From Paraphysomonas bandaiensis (Eukaryota; Chrysophyceae), in assembly GCA_965644295.1 (NCBI GenBank), contig CBFFRP010000237.1, positions 1 through 58,581 of the forward strand: a DNA stretch of 58,581 nucleotides, read 5' to 3'. Below are positions 55,020 through 58,581 of the stretch, one piece after another. Both the position numbers and the translations under genes were made by a program. The notes beneath the pieces were generated by a model that saw only the letters and a list, made by a program, of their open reading frames with translations, was not told the DNA's origin and made no database searches. Numbering within the stretch: position 1 is the first letter of the stretch; each line of letters starts with the position of its first letter.

Positions 55020-57720
55020 TGCCACGTGGTCACACAATCAACACACGTCATACACTATCTCTCAGCGGTACAACATGAGCATACTGAGTCTTCACTCAGC
55101 TCATCGTGAGACACACGTTGTATAACAATATTTATAATGTATTCACACCGCTCAACGAGATAACACACATTGCAGCAGTATAACTGTGTACAACATATAG
55201 TCATCACAGAACCAATTCACGCCACACATACTATCTCATGATACAGTATTCACTCAGCTCAACATATACATCACTCAACCAATACACGTCATACACTACC
55301 TCTCAGCGGTACAACATGAGCATACGGAGTATTGACTCCGCTCAACGAGATAACACACGTTGTATAAGAATATTCATAATAGCTACCAGGGACACAACCA
55401 ATACAGTACTGTACATGTCACACACTATCTCATACCAGAGTATTCACTCCGCTCAACGAGATAACACACATTGCAGCAGTATAACTGTGTATAATATATA
55501 TAGTCATCACAGAACCAATTCACGCCACGCATACTATCTCATGATACAGTACTCACCCAGCTCAACATATACATCACTCAACCAATACACGTCATACACT
55601 ACCTCTCAGCGGTACAACATGAGCATACGGAGTATTGACTCCGCTCAACGAGATAACACACGTTGTATAAGAATATTCATAATAGCTACCAGGGACACAA
55701 CCAATACAGTACTGTACATGTCACACACTATCTCATACCAGAGTATTCACTCCACTCAACGAGATAACACACATTGCAGCAGTATAACTGTGTATAATAT
55801 ATATAGTCATCACAGAACCAATTCACGCCACGCATACTATCTCATGATACAGTATTCACCCAGCTCAACATATACATCACTCAACCAATACATGTCATAA
55901 TACACTACCTCTCAGCTGTACAACATGAGCATACTGAGTATTGACTCAGTTCAACGTATACATACTCAACCAATACACGTCATACACTATCTCTCAGCGG
56001 TACAACATGAGCATACGGAGTATTGACCCCGCTCATCGTGAGACACACGTTGTATAACAATATTTATAATGTCTTCACACCGCTCAACGAGATAACACAC
56101 ATTGCAGCAGTATAACTGTGTACAATATATAGTCATCACAGAACCAATTCACGCCACACATACTATCTCATGATACAGTATTCACCCAGCTCAACGTATA
56201 CATCACTCAACCAATACACGTCATACACTATCTCTCAGCTGTACAACATGAGCATACTGAGTCTTCACTCAGCTCATCGTGAGACACACGTTGTATAACA
56301 ATATTTATAATGTCTTCACACCGCTCAACGAGATAACACACATTGCAGCAGTATAACTGTGTACAACATATAGTCATCACAGAACCAATTCACGCCTCGC
56401 ATACTATCTCATGATACAGTATTCACCCAGCTCAACATTTACATCACTCAACCAATACATGTCATAATACACTACCTCTCAGCTGTACAACATGAGCATA
56501 CGGAGTATTGACTCAGTTCAACGTATACATCACTCAACCAATACACGTCATACACTATCTCTCAGCGGTACAACATGAGCATACGGAGTATTGACCCCGC
56601 TCATCGTGAGACACACGTTGTATAACAATATTTATAATGTCTTCACACCGCTCAACGAGATAACACACATTGCAGCAGTATAACTGTGTACAATATATAG
56701 TCATCACAGAACCAATTCACGCCACGCATACTATCTCATGATACAGTATTGACTCAGTTCAACATATACATCACTCAACCAATACACGTCATACACTACC
56801 TCTCAGCGGTACAACATGAGCATACTGAGTATTGACTCCGCTCAACGAGATAACACACGTTGTATAACAATATTCATAATAGCTACCAGGGACACAACCA
56901 ATACAGTACTATACATGCTCATACCAGAGTATTCACTCCACTCAACGAGATATAACACATTGCAGCAGTATAACTGTGTACAACATATAATCATCACAGA
57001 ACCAATTCAGGCCACACATACTATCTCATGATACAGTACTCACCCAGCTCAACATATACATCACTCAACCAATACATGTCATAATACACTACCTCTCAGC
57101 TGTACAACATGAGCATACTGAGTATTGACTCAGTTCAACGTATACATCACTCAACCAATACACGTCATACACTATCTCTCAGCGGTACAACATGAGCATA
57201 CGGAGTATTGACCCCGCTCATCGTGAGACACACGTTGTATAACAATATTTATAATGTCTTCACACCGCTCAACGAGATAACACACATTGCAGCAGTATAA
57301 CTGTGTACAATATATAGTCATCACAGAACCAATTCACGCCACGCATACTATCTCATGATACAGTATTCACCCAGCTCAACATATACATCACTCAACCAAT
57401 ACACGTCATACACTACCTCTCAGCTGTACAACATGAGCATACGGAGTATTGACCCCGCTCAACGAGATAACACACGTTGTATAAGAATATTCATAATAGC
57501 TACCAGGGACACAACCAATACAGTGCTGTACATGCCACACACTACCTCATACCAGAGTATTCACTCCGCTCAACGAGATAACACATATTGTAGCAGTATA
57601 ACAGTATACAACATATATATATTTCAATCATCACAGAAACAATTCACGCCACACATATACATAATATACTAGAGTATTTACTCAGTTAAACATATACATC
57701 ACTCAACCAATACACTCTAT
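55020..57720 (+). repeat. Satellite array 1, units of 241-327 bp
   Basis: The landmark TCTCATGATACAGTA starts at 55234, 55537, 55840, 56166, 56407, 56734, 57024 and 57351, so unit lengths are 303, 303, 326, 241, 327, 290 and 327. Units are built from smaller related blocks (GAGTATT.ACTC.GCTCAACGA, GATAACACAC.TTG.A and GGTACAACATGAGCATAC), so the array has a higher-order structure made by gain and loss of sub-blocks. Open frames in it are repeat by-products. Confidence 0.95.
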
Positions 57721-57960
57721 TAAAAGGCGAAGACATTCCATTAGACAGGCATTTCGAATTCTGTGGGCTGTGGTAGTCGCACATGCATCACTATTTCTAT
57801 ACAAGAAACAGCCCTCACATGCACACATAATCATGCATATGATGCAGCAACAAACTGACGAGAAGGTGTTGAGCATAGCAAGCGGGGCTTTCATGATGCC
57901 GACAGTAACCTACAAACCTTATTAAAATGATTATAGTATGCTATCATCATGATGTAATAG
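57721..57960. other. Spacer between two satellites
   Basis: About 240 bases of non-repeated sequence. A minus-strand open frame (57703-57894, 63 codons) has no recognisable feature. Confidence 0.4.
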
Positions 57961-57970
57961 AAGTATATAA

Positions 57971-58581
57971 TATGGCATACATATACAAACTATGAAGGTC
58001 TACACAACTGCACAAGTGTACGACATAGTGAATCGCCACTCACTATGGGTACCGAATGTGCCAGGACCAAACACAGCTTTTATATACGAGAGTACAATGG
58101 ATAGGCATATCAATGTCTACACAACTGCACAAGTGTGACACCACAGTGAATCGCCACCCACTGTAGGCACCGAATGTGCCAGGACAAAGAAAGCTTCTCC
58201 ATAACAGATACGTAGCACGACATGCAACAATGTATGGCATACATATACAAACTATGAAGGTCTACACAACTGCACAAGTGTACGACATAGTGAATCGCCA
58301 CTCACTATGGGTACCGAATGTGCCAGGACCAAACACAGCTTTTATATACGGGTACAATGGATAGGCATATCAATGTCTACACAACTGCACAAGTGTGACA
58401 CCACAGTGAATCGCCACCCACTGTAGGCACCGAATGTGCCAGGACAAAGAAAGCTTCTCCATAACAGATACGTAGCACGACATGCAACAATATATGGCAT
58501 ACATATACAAACTATGAAGGTCTACACAACTGCACAAGTGTACGACATAGTGAATCGCCACTCACTATGGGTACCGAATGT
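57971..58581 (+). repeat. Satellite array 2, 260-262 bp dimeric unit, continues past window end
   Basis: TATGGCATACATATACAAAC starts at 57971, 58233 and 58493. Each unit is itself two related halves, both beginning TCTACACAACTGCACAAGTG and containing GTGAATCGCCAC and CCGAATGTGCCAGGAC; only the second halves share GAAAGCTTCTCCATAACAGA. The last unit is cut by the window edge. Confidence 0.95.

Noticed and set aside
55238-57672. Plus-strand open frames with repeated IQYSLSSTYTSLNQY-like segments
   Set aside because: They follow the satellite units, start and stop within repeats, and have no intron or start context.
1-58581. tRNA or rRNA genes
   Set aside because: I found no convincing cloverleaf with A and B box sequences, nor rRNA landmarks, by eye; a covariance-model scan would be needed to exclude them.

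Overview
This is a window of nuclear DNA from a eukaryote. Protein-coding genes are sparse, AT-rich and often split by very short GT-AG introns (41-54 bases in the best-resolved cases), and much of the rest is transposon remnants, dispersed repeats and satellites. A likely centriolar CEP83-type coiled-coil protein suggests an organism that builds flagella. A bacterial-type asparagine synthetase (AsnA), a broken nuclease-kinase gene of the Crinkler type and a LigB dioxygenase relic point to a protist, alga-like or zoosporic lineage rather than an animal or plant. The species cannot be named from the sequence alone.

Layout. 0.4-2.2 kb: two divergent genes with mitochondrial-type N-termini. 3.5-4.6 kb: a hAT-transposase-like fragment. 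5.5-7.0 kb (minus): a broken nuclease-kinase pseudogene. 7.3-7.9 kb: a four-exon TRAPPC4/Trs23 gene. 8.3-10.3 kb: decayed coding sequence, a perfect-looking 219-bp tandem duplication and a dispersed repeat. 10.5-15.1 kb: asparagine synthetase A (minus, five exons) and an ankyrin-fused L-asparaginase (plus, two exons), divergent around an 0.8-kb region full of CTCGA palindromes. 15-19 kb: repeats, including an 805-bp TIR element. 19-26 kb: a small two-exon gene, a small ORF, and a large unknown gene that I resolve into 18 in-phase exons (about 1,041 residues). 26-29 kb: composite repeats and a LigB dioxygenase pseudogene with three in-frame stops. 29.5-31.3 kb: CEP83-like protein. 31.6-37.0 kb: a 5'-truncated LINE, Copia debris and two MITE copies. 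38.3-41.4 kb: a small membrane protein, a 0.8-kb CATA microsatellite and a class 3 (DAGL-like) lipase. 41.4-48.6 kb: repeats, few credible genes. 48.6-50.8 kb: UTP6, a U3 snoRNP component. 51.3-54 kb: nested repeats including the second copy of the 805-bp element. 54.7-58.6 kb: two different satellite arrays, the last running off the end.

How the genes relate. Most look like single housekeeping genes (vesicle tethering, ribosome biogenesis, centriole, lipid hydrolysis) without functional linkage. The exception is the head-to-head pair that makes and breaks asparagine, which share one intergenic region and could be co-regulated. The most noteworthy genome-scale signals are this pair; pseudogenes whose premature stops are mostly the kind produced by C-to-T change; two 805-bp hAT-like elements with intact 8-bp target duplications, both inserted in copies of one dispersed repeat family; and that family's conserved hairpin modules.
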